Below, piece after piece: positions 13,001 to 24,113 of a stretch of DNA of 64,000 bases. Source of the DNA: Protea cynaroides (lineage: Eukaryota; Streptophyta; Magnoliopsida; Proteales; Proteaceae); the NCBI GenBank assembly GCA_028583415.1, contig CM053268.1, forward strand, positions 12,805,555 through 12,869,554, in the 5' to 3' direction. The position numbers and the translations under genes were made by a program. How positions within the stretch are numbered: the first letter of the stretch is position 1; each line of letters begins with the position of its first letter. The notes below the pieces were generated by a model. That model saw nothing but the letters and a program-made list of their open reading frames with translations. It searched no databases and was not told the DNA's origin.

Positions 13001-13968
13001 TTGAACCCCTGCAAGGTATTAGAAACATGCACAGTAGCTCCAGAATCAGCCCACCAAGATCCAGACTTAATAATTGTAGTATTTATCTCATCAAGAATCA
13101 AGGTGGCAAACATACCTTGGCCTTGCTTTCCACCAGACTTTAAGAAAGAATAGCATTGAGCCTTCTTATGTCCAGGCTTCTTACAAAAATAACAAACTAT
13201 CTGTTTGGATTTAAATTCAACATTTTGTCTTACTTTGATGCCTTTCTTCTTTTGCCAATCTTGTTTTTTCTTTACAAACTTTTTCTTCTTCTGATATTTT
13301 ATTTCATGTGTTGGCTTATCCGCATTCCCATCAATAGCATTGACCACAAAATTCTTCTTTCTTAACTTAGCATCTTCATGACCAGTGACTTTAGATAAGA
13401 GATCATCAACAGTCCAATCCAAACCAGACACAAAATAAATTTGCCTTACAGTTTCATAAGAATCAGGCAAAGAAGATAAAATAGTGGATATCTTAGTTTT
13501 CTCATCAACAGACCTTCCTTGCAAGCCTAACTCATCAGCAATGGCAATCATGTTGTTTACATGCTCTCTGGCATCCCCTCCTTCTGACAATTTAGTTCTG
13601 ATAAATTTTTCCCATAAGCCTTCAATATGCTGACTAGATTTCTTACCAAATTTCAATTCAAGACTATCAAGAATGACTTTGGCAGATACACTATTCATAT
13701 AGCCAACCATAAGAGAATCTACCATGTATCCCAACATTAAATATTTCACTTTATTATCTGCCTCTGTCCATTTTTGATAGGCAACCTTAGCAGATTTGGT
13801 AGAATGCACATCAGGCACAGGAGGACATTCCTCTTGAATACAATGAGAAAAATTATGAAAGCCAATGAACAAGTCAATTCTATGTTTCCATTCAGCATAA
13901 TTGGGTCCAGTCAAAATGCAGTTTTTCATAATATCAGACATGTTCAAAGAGCTAGACGATCCTGCCAT
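10001..13968 (-). pseudogene. Copia gag-pol polyprotein, two frameshifts
   Basis: This is a single copia polyprotein of about 1320 codons starting at ATG 13968. The first open block (13968-12100) holds a copia-type gag, a zinc knuckle CYFCKKPGHKKAQC near residue 265, the protease motif WADSGATVH near residue 310, the integrase HHCC finger and then the integrase core (HTDVCG, NSDRGG and GIAERRN supply the two Asp and the Glu). One extra T in the T-run at 12102-12109 shifts the frame. A second shift near 11853 follows GLYELEG. The last block (11911-10001) holds the reverse transcriptase, with YVDDILL, and RNase H, with acidic residues in GYSD, EAEY and CDNNSA. The only visible defects are the two frameshifts. 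The order PR-IN-RT-RH establishes Ty1/copia; the clade was not assigned. Confidence 0.93.
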
Positions 13969-14107
13969 CTGTCATAAGCATGCAATATGCATAATAAGCT
14001 TGGAGACTAAAGTCCATTCCATTTGCATAAACACAATGCAACATTGATCATTTGATGGGATAACAACAAAACAACAAAACAACAAAGAGACCTATGATTT
14101 CTTGAAA

Positions 14108-14235
14108 CCCTCCCGTATCCGATGGGCGTAGGGAAGAATCCAATAGATCAAGGCTCATAAAGAATTAATTGAACTTTAATATAAAGATATGTTAAATTCG
14201 TCCCGTATCCGATGGGCGTAGGAAAGAATTTAACT
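14108..14235. repeat. Direct repeat pair CCCGTATCCGATGGGCGTAG
   Basis: A word of about 20-25 bp centred on CCCGTATCCGATGGGCGTAG occurs near 14110 and again near 14202 in the copia leader. Confidence 0.85.
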
Positions 14236-14649
14236 TATCACCGTGTCTATTCGATGAACAGTGACACAAGGGGTTTACATGTCCATCCACAGTCTTATCT
14301 CATCCATGTGATTAATCGATGGGTGTCAACATGTCTAAGCATCAGAACTATGAATGAAACAATCCCAAACTCAATTTACACAAGATATTCAAACTAACTC
14401 CCACTGAAATTGGGATTAGATAAAAACAAATATATATTAGAATACATATGAATTCAGCTTAAAATTGAAGGCTCAATTAGTAAGCACAATATAGCTTGAA
14501 AAACAAACATGGCATTACCACATGTACTATTATTACGCACTTGGCTTGATGGCTTGATGATTTAATGGCTTAATGGTTAAGTGGCTTGATGGCTAAATAA
14601 TAATGACTTTTTGTCTTCTTAGAATTTCCATCTTCCAACGTCCCAAAAT

Positions 14650-14795
14650 GTGAGTATTAGTTCTCCATCCCTCTATTATGACAAGGTAAATCAAAAGATA
14701 AGTCTTTTTAAATTCCATGATGGTATTAATTCTCCATCCCTCCATTATGACAAAGTAAATCAAAAGATAAGACTTTTTAAATTCCATGATGGTTT
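14650..14795. repeat. ~75-bp direct repeat pair in the copia leader
   Basis: Two adjacent copies share TTCTCCATCCCTC, TATTATGACAA, GTAAATCAAAAGATAAG and TTTTTAAATTCCATGATGG with few differences. Confidence 0.85.
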
Positions 14796-14899
14796 ATCAA
14801 TTTTAAGATGAAGTGTCAACGCACCCTTTTATCTTCCTCATAAAGTTTATAATAAAATTTCTTTTTATTTAAAAAAAAACTTTTCAAGTCCCAATAACT

Positions 14900-15100
14900 C
14901 TTCATTTCTAATTTATGGGATATTCAGCATTAATGATGATAAATTCATCATAGCTATTAAACAAAAATTATTAGACTGTTCATCTTCCATTTCTTGTTTT
15001 CTAATTTATGAGATATTATTAATAAGCATAAATGATGATAAATTCATCATAGCTATTAAACAAAAATTATTAGACTGTTCATTTTTCATTTCTTGTTTTT
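14900..15100. repeat. ~105-bp direct repeat pair in the copia leader
   Basis: Two adjacent copies share TTTCTAATTTATG, AATGATGATAAATTCATC, TAGCTATTAAACAAAAATT and AGACTGTTCAT, differing by a few bases. Confidence 0.85.
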
Positions 15101-15307
15101 GGAGAAAGCTTTAGAGAAACACAAACCATGTTTAACACAATCAACTAAAATTACTATGAAGACGTCACAATTTGTCATAAGAAGAAAAACAAAAAGAAAA
15201 CAATCACTACTCGTTGATATGATCAAACACATATATGAGAAACAGAGACAATTCTAGGATATGAATCTTAGACAAAGAGAATTTTAACAGAACCGTCATG
15301 CTTGTGC

Positions 15308-16387
15308 TATAAGGAAAAACCATCCTAGATGAATCTCAATGTTACTGTTAACCTCAAACCAAAGATGAAAACTTATCACGAATATCATGTCACTTGTTTA
15401 ATTTAAGAAATGAAGAAGAATGTCATACCTTTTTTGACGATTTGAAAATTTCTTTTGTTGAAGCACTCTACCTGTGATGAAGAACTCTTTCTATTGTTGA
15501 AGAACCTATGATGATTAGACAAACAAAGCCACTTGATTTCCAAGGATCTCACAAGCAATCAGGGTGCTCACCCCAGCTGGACAGGTATACCATATCTTGG
15601 TATTTTGAACTTTTTCCTCCCCTTGCCTGTGTGACCTTGAGATGTTTTTATATCTCTAGGGTGGAGATGATCAGCCATAAAGTCCAACCCTAAGTGAGAT
15701 GCTAGCCTCCTAATGCCATACCCAGATTGCCTTTTGGCATACCTTGACAATTACCACAAGTGCCCCTAAATAATAAATAGGGACACAAAATACAAAACTA
15801 CCATTTTTTATAAAACCAAAAAGATTTTGCAACAAAAAATAAAAATAAATAATATTTTATATTTATAAATAAAAAATATTTGATGCAAAATCAAACATGA
15901 TAACATTATTCAAATTGGCAGTTTGTAGGTACCCCCGTACACTCTTATAATTGTCAAGTCACTCACAATGAACATTAGGCCCTAAGGTCACCACTCAACG
16001 TACACGTGGTCTTACCATGAAGGACTTCACAGACCATATGTGCACTGACCGTCGAGAGACTAGTCCCCATGTCTCCCATAGTCTGAGTAATTTTGACTTG
16101 CACCCCTCAAACCTATCATGGTCCAATCAATGCCTATGTAAGCACATAACACATCATGATAGGTGCGGTCAAGCCAAGGACTACAAAGTGGCTCATTTGA
16201 ATAATCATCTGCAAAACCAGTTTATTAATACAATAGACAAAAACAATGGTACCATATAGCAAATTTATAAGCCACAAAACATGTAAACCACATGTCACAT
16301 ATATATACCTCAAAATAGAGATAGAAATGCCCAAAGAGAATATAAAAATAACATAGTAAACCTATGTTGGGCCACACAAAACCAACA
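15308..16387 (-). repeat. Copia 5' LTR (right on the plus strand)
   Basis: A 1080-bp LTR, partner of 8909-9986. Its plus-strand left end TATAAGG matches the partner's, and its right end CCAACA is followed by the GTTAC duplication. Confidence 0.95.
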
Positions 16388-16392
16388 GTTAC

Positions 16393-18285
16393 AACACCTG
16401 CAATTCACCTTCTCATCACCACCATCCACCACACATTGCCTCATTCGAACCTAGCCTACACTATCAATCCACCAACTCATCCACATACCTCTGTAGCAAC
16501 CATTACCCAGCCATGCCTCCACTTGGTCATCAGCCAACACCCATCGACCAGGCTATCATAGCCATCACAACCTTACCCATAGCACTACCCAAAATTCCCA
16601 CGTAACACTACCTAGCCATACACCTGCCACCAAGAACCTCATCTCCCTATTCCCTCAAACCTGACCTGAATCTAGCCATGTTACAATACCCGAATTTACA
16701 CCTGAATCGCCCCAGCTAGCCCGACATCGATACCGCAAGCCACACTCCCCCATCCCAGTCTAAAACCATAACCCAATAACCTACACCTGTAACACATCGA
16801 TACCGCATCCAACCTCCTACAAACCAAGATCCGATACACTTGCATGCTACCTTGTCTACCCAACCACTTACCTGAACCACAACCAGATCTATTAAACCTG
16901 TTCCACCTGATCAAAATCCATCCCTGGCTGATCTATTCGCAACATCCTCACAATGAAGACCTGACCTCGATATCCCATCTCCCCACTTTACATTAAACCT
17001 GCTCCATCTTGATCAAACCAACCATCTGTCACCATTTACCATACCACTCAATACCCCAGCTTGCGACACCTTCGTCAATCCTTCCTACAAATCCCACACC
17101 CCTAAAACCGACACAACTTTGCCTTCCAGCTGCCGCCACCATCTGTCGAACTACAATATTCCACCTTACCCCCTGTTGTCTTCACCGTGACCTGAGTCAA
17201 GCAATAATCGAACCCAAGATCAAACCCCACCGACCACCCGATTCGCCATCAAAGATCTGCACAAGCCGGCCATCAACACCTAATCACCCTCGGTCTGCAA
17301 GCAACTTGATAGCCCTTTCATGAACCACTTGTCGCTCTTATCCGACCTGTTTCATACACTACACCTGTCACAAACCTAAAGCCCTATATCATTAACCTGT
17401 ACACTCACGTTCTGCCGACCCATATACAACTGTCCCACTGAATACCCACCACTCCATGCACTACCAATTGTTAACCGCTGCATCTCTCTCGTGTGATTGA
17501 TCCTTTGTTTTGTTTTCTTTTGACCATATTGATACGAAAAACTGATTCCATTGATGTGTTAAAATTGTGCCATTGATTTTAATATGATTATGATGTGTTT
17601 AACCATTGGGTAGTAATTTGATCATGTGATGATATGATAATAAATATGGCCATTGATCATGAATTTTATGTGATTTAAATATGGTCATTAATCTTGAAAA
17701 TTTCGTATGACTAAAATAAAACCATCTGAACCATTGGATGATATCAGGATTGATTTTAAATGAATCTGAATGGTTAGATTGTGATTTTGAGTGATTTTAA
17801 CCGTTGGATTACCTTTTTGAGTGATTTAATTGAATTTGAATGGTTGGATTGACCTCATAAATGTTTTAACTGAATCACCATCGATCAAATATGATCTTGA
17901 TCACATTGATGATGATCGATTACATCAAATCTGAGTAGTCGATCAAATATAATCTTGGACACATTGTTGATGATCGATGCTTAATTAATGCTCTCACATG
18001 CTTACTGCTATATTTGGAATGTTCTCAAATGTTATATCGGATTGCTCGCATGCCATGTTTGATGCTATATTGTTCACATGCTATATTTAGATGCTCACAT
18101 GCATACATTGCTATAATTGGAGTGATTACACTGTCATGTTTGGATTGTTAATTGCCATATCTGTCTGTTTCACATGCTCATTGCTATTTTTGGATGCTCA
18201 TCTGCTATATTGGATGCTTACTTGCCGTCTGAATGCTTTCACTTCTTTGTTTGGAGATACACTTGCCTAAATCTTAAAGAGGAGA
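16393..18285 (+). other. LTR A, pyrimidine-rich and AT-rich middle
   Basis: This is a continuation of solo LTR A after the copia insertion. A CCA/ACC-rich stretch (to about 17480) gives chance open frames. It is followed by AT-rich text repeating words such as 'ACCATTGG', 'TTGATCATG' and 'CACATGCT'. LTR B contains the same blocks in reverse. I see no gene here. Confidence 0.6.
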
Positions 18286-18289
18286 GTAA

Positions 18290-18780
18290 TTATGGTAGAA
18301 GATCCCTAAAATGAAAAGAACACAGCAATTAGGGCAAGATAAACCCTAAAGTGGAAAGAACATAGTAAATAGGGTAGGAAACCCTAAAAATTAGAAAAAA
18401 ACAGAGCAATTAGGGCAAGATAAACCCTAAAAATTGAAATGAATAGAATGAATAGGGTAGAAAACCCTAAAATTGAAAAGAACAGAACAAATAGGGGTAG
18501 GCAACCCTAAAAAACCTAACACTACAGAACAAAACAAGTAAAGAACAGAACAGAACATATAAAGAATAGAATAGATAGAGAAAGAATAAAAAATAGAAAG
18601 AACAGAACAATAGGGATAGACAACCCTGGTAAACCTAAAAGAATAGAACAATAGGGATAGGCAACCCTTGAAACCTAAAAGAACAAAACAAGTAAATAAC
18701 ATAACAGAGAGAGAAAAAAACAAAATGGAAATAACAGAACAGTAGGGATAGGCAACCCTAGAAATCGAAAAGAACAGAAC
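18290..18780 (+). repeat. AACCCTAAA-rich tandem repeats in LTR A
   Basis: About ten imperfect units of 40-60 bp carry AGGGTAGG..AACCCTAAA and AGAACAGAACA words. The CCCTAAA heptamers resemble plant telobox or telomere words, but they are dispersed among other sequence and are not a telomere. LTR B (46750-46970, reverse) and LTR C (31800-31900) hold shorter versions. Confidence 0.7.
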
Positions 18781-19929
18781 AGACAGAGGAAGAACGCAAA
18801 TGGAAAGAAGACAAAGGGAAAGGGAACCCAAGAAGCTTAAAGAACACCATTACAGATTTTTGAACTACGTTGTACTTGATTTCTAAGGCAAACCCTAGAA
18901 TACGTAGGCAATTTGGGAGTCCTAAATACGGTACAATGCCATCCATAAATCATCCATACAGCATAAACTTCAACTTGAACAAAGAATCTAATTAAAGCAC
19001 ATGCATAAACCACTTCCATAATCTTTAATTACACAACCTATTCGAACTACGTTTTGGACTTGATTTCCAGGATTGGAATACATAGGCAGTTTGAGATGGA
19101 CGTCTCAGATTCAATCAAAGATCAAACCATCTTTGGTCCTGTGCACTGTATAATACTGTACATTTGCTTGTTTATTTGCTTCAGAATATGTTTGGTTGAA
19201 CCCTAGGTTAGAATAACATAAAAACTTGGTTTAGGACATCCCCCATTGAACCCTAGTCATCCAGTTGACCAAGCATAGTCAGAATTAGAGTTTAAGAAAA
19301 GTTTAAGAGGTCGATATTGATCGGGCGATTTGGGTGTCTAACACCTTCCAATAACCATACCTTGAATACTTACCCGATCTCTTGCAGACCAAAGAACTGA
19401 TACATTGGGTCATAAGTCAATATAATTTTTACCTTAGGGTGTGGCAATATTTTTAGGTCCTAGACCTTAATCTAGGTGGCGACTCCAAAAAAACATTGAT
19501 CTTCATTGATACATATTTATCCCTACGAGAAGGATCATTTCCCATATTGTCCTCACATAGGCGTGTTGTAAGACCTGTATCAAACTAACCGATCTTACCA
19601 CCTTGTACCAGGTCTACCTATCATGGTCGAGCCAAGTGGACCAAGTGCGTGAAGAAATCACAAGACAAAGTATGAAAATTAACTCAAAATAGTCAAATAT
19701 GAGGGTAGGGTCACATGCCTAAATAGGTATGACCGACCACACCTCAAATAGAGTCCAACCCATGACTTTTTGGTCGTGGGTCGCATGACTAAAAATCATA
19801 GGGTCGACGGATTCTGCGACCCTACATGCAACCCTACGAGAACAGTCAGAAACCAAAAATTAGGAAACTTCCTAATCCGAGGGGGTTCTTTCCTAAACTC
19901 ATTGGGGCTTATTATGGAGTGTTTCCCTC

Positions 19930-19937
19930 TATAAATA
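19930..19937 (+). promoter_or_regulatory. TATA box of the chromovirus-family solo LTR
   Basis: TATAAATA lies about 365 bases into the LTR and is followed by AAGACATCCC, where the other copies have AAGGACGTCC. Its conserved placement across all copies of this LTR family supports its being the core promoter. It is probably inactive in a solo LTR. Confidence 0.6.
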
Positions 19938-20329
19938 AGACATCCCTTAGCCTCTTTCACTCCTTTAGAACCCTAATTGAAAGTGAGAGAAAGAGAAAGA
20001 GAAGGAAGAGAAGAAGAGAAGGAAAATTGAAGAAGAAGACTAAGGAAGAGGAGGAAGTTCAGAGAAACCTCTGAATTAAGGTATGAACCTAATTTCCTAC
20101 CTGAATAAGAGAGCCTAGAATAGTTTATGAAGAACATAGGATTAGGAAAAACCCAAATCATCCATCCATGGATAGATTCCAAGAGATTCCATGGAGGAAA
20201 TCATTATGGACAATGAATGGTGAATAAATTATAGTTTTTAGCCATAGAACAATCATAGAATGGACCATGATAGTAAGCCAAAGGATCCAAACGTGAAGGA
20301 ATGGACTGTAGAGTGAAGGTCGACTCAGA

Positions 20330-20585
20330 AAATCTGTGGTCGCACGTAGAGTCGAATGATATCCGACCCTACAAGACCACATGATCGACCACATGCCCTC
20401 GGGAAGTCCCAGGGAGGGTGTGGTCGCACGTAGGGTCGAATGGTATCCGACCCCACCTGCGACCCTACATCCTAGGGTCGCAGAAACTGCTACCCTAGGT
20501 GCGACCCTACCCTGTGACCCTACCCCTGTGGTCGCAGAAACTACTACCCTAGGTGCTACCCTACCTGCGATCCTACAATTTCTGT
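20330..20585 (+). repeat. GGTCGCA/TGCGACC dyad cluster (AGGGTCG version)
   Basis: Many direct and inverted copies of TAGGGTCGCA and its reverse complement TGCGACCCTA occur here, interleaved with TGGTCGCA forms. The cluster occupies the place of equivalent clusters in other copies of this LTR family, but with a different variant of the word. Confidence 0.8.
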
Positions 20586-21953
20586 TAGTCTAAATATACT
20601 GAAATTAATTCTAATTAAAATCTATCGACTTGTTAGGTCTTTCTAGTGATTTAAAAGTGATTCATAAATCTTAAACGATGATCTACACTCAATCAAAGGT
20701 GAGGGAACAAGACCTAAACTAATTGGCTAATAATAAACTATTTTTGTTTATTAAGTCCAATACCATGAATGATTATATGTTTGTATGATTGTAATGTGCA
20801 TATCACATGTCATCCACTATTCCTATTATTACTGTTCATGCATAATTAATTTTCGTTTATTTATAATATGATGTTGATGATGATGTTAGGAATAGGCATG
20901 TGAATGTATGTGTGTGGTTAGTGTACTTGATGCGAGTGGAGCATCAGGGGAAGGACGTGACACTGTGGTTCATCCTCGTCACCAGACTCTAGCTCTATCT
21001 CTACTCAAGTCTTGTCCACTAACATCGTTGTATCGCTATTACCTTAGCAGAACTATTACGTCGTAGGGCATCAGGGGAGGTGGTCTCGGACCGTGTAGTC
21101 TCTGACTCTGCCGGGGGGCCTTAGCTCTATCTCTATGGACATAATGAGGGATGCTGGGGTGAGGCCTTAGATACACTGTTTGACATTAGGATTGGTTAGT
21201 TGCGAGCCCAGTTTGCAAGCCCTCGCCAATAGAGGCTTACGTATTGGTATGGATAGGGCATCAGGGGAAGTGTGATGCGGTGCGGTCCTAAGCACTTTAG
21301 CTCTATCCCTATTCCATGGTGGGTGCATGTGGGGCGGCAATGGTGTTTGATCCATTGGGAGATTCCACACATTCGTGTATAGAGGTGCGGCGGCCACCTA
21401 TCATTTCTATTGCACATTGCAAACTTATGAACCAGACCAAAGATATGAATTGAATGCATGCATATGTTTGTTGCATTGTTTTGTTTGCTCACTGAGCCGT
21501 GATGTGTGCTCACCCTTTCGACGTCGAATATTTTAGTTGATGATGCATGTACTACCTTAGAAGATTATATAAATGCTCCGATGTATGGACATGCGGCGGC
21601 GATGGATGCTGAAGTTATGATGGAGTCCCATGATTCGTCGTGCGAGTGCAACTCTTGCGTTTTCGATTAGATTTTATTTAAATTATACAGACAATGTAAT
21701 TGATCAAATTATTTTATTTATATCTTAGTATTTTGAAGATAATTGAATAATTTATTTATGTTATCATCTTTAGACTCTCAATTTATTTAATATTAAATAC
21801 TTCCGCTATCGTGTATTTATTCTGATTATGGTTGTGATTGTGTATGGTTTAAGCAAACGGACACAGCCTATTCGAGATCCTGGTTGAACCATTGATTTAT
21901 TGATGATTCATCACACCATTCTGAATAGTGCGGAATTGGGGTGTGACACGTGC

Positions 21954-22735
21954 ACCCGCATGACTATCGGCTTACAGGCCAACAAGCACCCACTCGCAAG
22001 CCACCCATGGCCTCACAACAGCCAACAGGCCAGCCATAACAACATTGCCAGCCTTGCTAGGCATAGCAGGCCAGCCCGCAAGGGCCAGCCAGCTGTGGCT
22101 ATAAGTAGCCAGCAAGCTGCTGAAGCTAACCTGTAAAGGTTGCAATGGGATTTCTTTTCGATCCTCTTTTCTCTAGTTTTCTCCAGCCTTTTCAGGTTGA
22201 TATGGCGGTGACCGGCTTCTTTGCCGGAGTTTCTGGGTAGTGTCAAACATTCAATTACGTCCCTAGTGTCGTCATTGCAAAGGATCGGTGATCTGTAAAG
22301 GAAGAAAAAAAATAGGTTGAATACAATGGCATATTTTTGTAAATTTGATGAAGAGTAAAGTTTTTCTTGTAAATAAGAAATTAGGGTTTTTGGTTGTTTT
22401 TGGTTCAACTTGGTTCAAGAAACCTAGCCGGATAAAGAACCAAACCAGGTTTTTGGGATGAATTGGATTCGATTCAAATCCACTTCAGAACCCGTTTGAC
22501 CAGAATACGTTTGGGCTTTTCCCAAGACCCAACATGGTAACCCTAATCGGGTTGATCCGAGACCTGACCCGAAAACCCATATGGGGTCAACTTGAAGACC
22601 CATTACTTGCCCCGAAAATAGACCAGAATCTCTTTAAATGAGGCCGGTTGGACTGGGTTGAATCATTTTGTTTTGGTTCGGTTCGATCTGAACCATAAAA
22701 GATTTTGTTAATGGTGATGTTTGGGATTTTTGAAC
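21954..22735. other. Unassigned host segment, right part
   Basis: This is the continuation of 6430-7231 after the two LTR insertions. It is GCC/AGCC-rich at first (AGGCCAACAAGC, CCAGCC words), then AT-rich with repeated GGTT/GAACC words. No open frame here shows a recognisable domain. It may be part of an old LTR, but this was not established. Confidence 0.4.
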
Positions 22736-23110
22736 TGTTTTTACTATACGTCACTGCTATATAGTTACGAACCGAAAGTCACTATTTTTAGTGACTGCAC
22801 TTTTTATGACAGTTTCATTCTGAACATCGCTAAAAGTTAAGAACAGTGATTGTATTTTTTATGACAGTGTGTTTAGAACATCGCTAAAAATCCAAGTTTT
22901 TTAGTGACATTTACAGACAAAACGTCATTGTATATATACATAACAGAATATTAAGCATTGTTTTAGTGACATTTATAGACAGAACGCCACTGTATATGGA
23001 TATAAATTTTTAAACACACTGTTTAGTGACACTACAGAATGAACACCACTTTATACATGTATGCAATAACGTTATTTTATGTCACTGTTTTAGCGATAAT
23101 AATAAACACC
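22736..23110. repeat. Subterminal-type repeats resembling a CACTA transposon
   Basis: Words such as GTCACT, TTTTAGTGAC, ACAGTG and CATCGCTAAAA recur every 60-80 bases in both orientations, e.g. GTCACTATTTTTAGTGAC, which folds on itself. Dense short inverted words of this sort are typical of the ends of plant CACTA (En/Spm) elements. A clear CACTA terminus and 3-bp duplication were not found, so the assignment is tentative. Confidence 0.4.
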
Positions 23111-23239
23111 AATCAAAGACAGTGTTAAATAAAGTAAGGAATAACCCATTAGAGGTCTCTTAGGTCTGAAACACATCCCCCTTTGGGTGTCGCTGCCTGG
23201 TCTCCCCCTTCATCTGTGGGGAGAAGAATCCCTAAGTGC

Positions 23240-23752
23240 GGTCTATTCTGTGTTGGGGAAACCTCAATTCACAAACCGAATCACGGCTGAGAAAAGTCGC
23301 TAGGCTTTTGCTCGAGCATGTGTGGAATTTTCTGGTGCTTCCCCTTGCTTGAGTCCATCCATAAAAGATGATATCGGAAACGAGTTTGTCCAGCCAGTCA
23401 AATACGACTGGCACCGCCCCCATTGTATGACCTGTGGGGAATTTTTGGTCATGCCCATGAAGCTTGTAAGAAAGGGCCTACAAATGCAGAGGATGGAAAA
23501 GAGAATAAGAGTCTAGATTCGGCTGGAAACTTTCTCATGATGCCAGATGGAGATTCAGACAGAAGAAACGAAGAAGATTTGGGAGATGTTTCAGATTCGT
23601 CTTGGAATGTTGATCCTAAGGAAAAGAAGTCAGAAAATGTTCCAGATCAGCGCTCGAATATCCAGAAACATGCAAATACAGGATCTCGATTGTTGCAGGG
23701 GTTGGTTTCCAAGAGAAACGTGGCTGGCTTCCTTCTCGGGTTAGGAAGATGA
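23240..23752 (+). pseudogene. LINE ORF1 fragment with zinc knuckle (zf-CCHC_4-like)
   Basis: Around 23385-23470 the translation reads VKYDWHRPHCMTCGEF and, one frame over, GHAHEACKK. Together they give the C-x2-C-x4-H-x4-C spacing of the knuckle found in ORF1/gag-like proteins of plant LINEs (DUF4283/zf-CCHC_4 type). The shift lies inside the knuckle at about 23445. A polar, acidic tail follows to 23752. The N-terminal part is not recognisable, and there is no intact start. Confidence 0.6.
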
Positions 23753-23909
23753 CTCCAGTTGGAGCTAGTCAAAGACCCGGCCCATTTTCTGATACCCATG
23801 GTCAGACTGATCTGCCCTGTCTGGCCATGGGATGCGTGTCGACTTCTACGTCCACCCCCCCCTGTTTTGTCGGCTATCTCCTCTGACCAGTCAAATCCCA
23901 CCCGGAATC

Positions 23910-24113
23910 GGCTTGTCTCAGACTTGCCAGTGTCGGTTGGATGGCCGACACCTGGCACTCCAGTCGATCCAATGGTTCGAGAGTTATTGTAAAGAAAAAT
24001 AAAAAAATAAACTCATTAACTCTCGAATCGTTGGATCGACTGGAGTGCCAAGTGTTGGCCATCCAGCCGACACTGGCAAGTCTCAAGTTCAGAATCTGAA
24101 CTTGAGACGAGCC
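23910..24113. repeat. Long inverted repeat (hairpin) inside the LINE remnant
   Basis: The left arm (about 23910-23985) and right arm (about 24017-24113) are near-perfect reverse complements, with landmarks GACTTGCCAGTGTCGG, CACTCCAGTCGATCCAA and TCGAGAGTTA. About 30 A/T-rich bases separate them. The right arm has an extra palindromic insert, AAGTTCAGAATCTGAACTT, near 24085-24107. It could be a small foldback/MITE-like element or an inverted duplication. No flanking duplication was identified. Confidence 0.85.

Larger units (their letters stand above)
13969..15307 (-). other. Copia leader between the 5' LTR and gag
   Basis: This is about 1.3 kb of AT-rich non-coding leader, long for copia. 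The usual initiator tRNA-Met primer site (TGGTATCAGAGC) is not present next to the LTR. In element sense the LTR end CCTTATA is followed directly by GCACAAGCATGACGG. The leader carries three pairs of local direct repeats, listed separately. Confidence 0.8.
8909..16387 (-). mobile_element. Ty1/copia LTR retrotransposon inserted in solo LTR A
   Basis: A 7479-bp element has two LTRs (8909-9986 and 15308-16387), a minus-strand gag-pol and a 5-bp duplication GTTAC at 8904-8908 and 16388-16392. The related LTR B, read on its own strand, has AATCTGTTGTAG at the corresponding place. This confirms that GTTAC belongs to the host and that the element begins TATAAGG on the plus strand. I counted roughly 20 differences between the LTRs (about 98% identity), so the insertion is fairly recent. 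Two frameshifts disable the polyprotein. Confidence 0.95.
19567..21948 (+). mobile_element. Solo LTR of the chromovirus family, plus orientation
   Basis: A 2382-bp LTR starting TGTAAGACCTG and ending GGGGTGTGACA. It has the same ends as the LTRs of the chromovirus at 25145-57330, but in the opposite orientation. The flanks CGTGT (19562-19566) and CGTGC (21949-21953) form a target duplication with one mismatch, so this copy is probably older. It sits one base beyond the duplication of solo LTR A, so the two insertions abut. There is no internal region. Confidence 0.85.

Noticed and set aside
17009..17323. 104-codon Pro/Thr-rich open frame
   Set aside because: Lies in the CCA-rich block of solo LTR A, with no domain and no equivalent frame in LTR B.
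18290..18780. Interstitial telomere
   Set aside because: CCCTAAA words are scattered among other sequence and are not tandem heptamers.
19480..19500. GGTGGCGACTCC taken as a tRNA-Arg primer site, implying an internal region to the right
   Set aside because: The target duplication shows the LTR ends about 70-95 bases further on in all three bounded copies, so the word lies inside the LTR.
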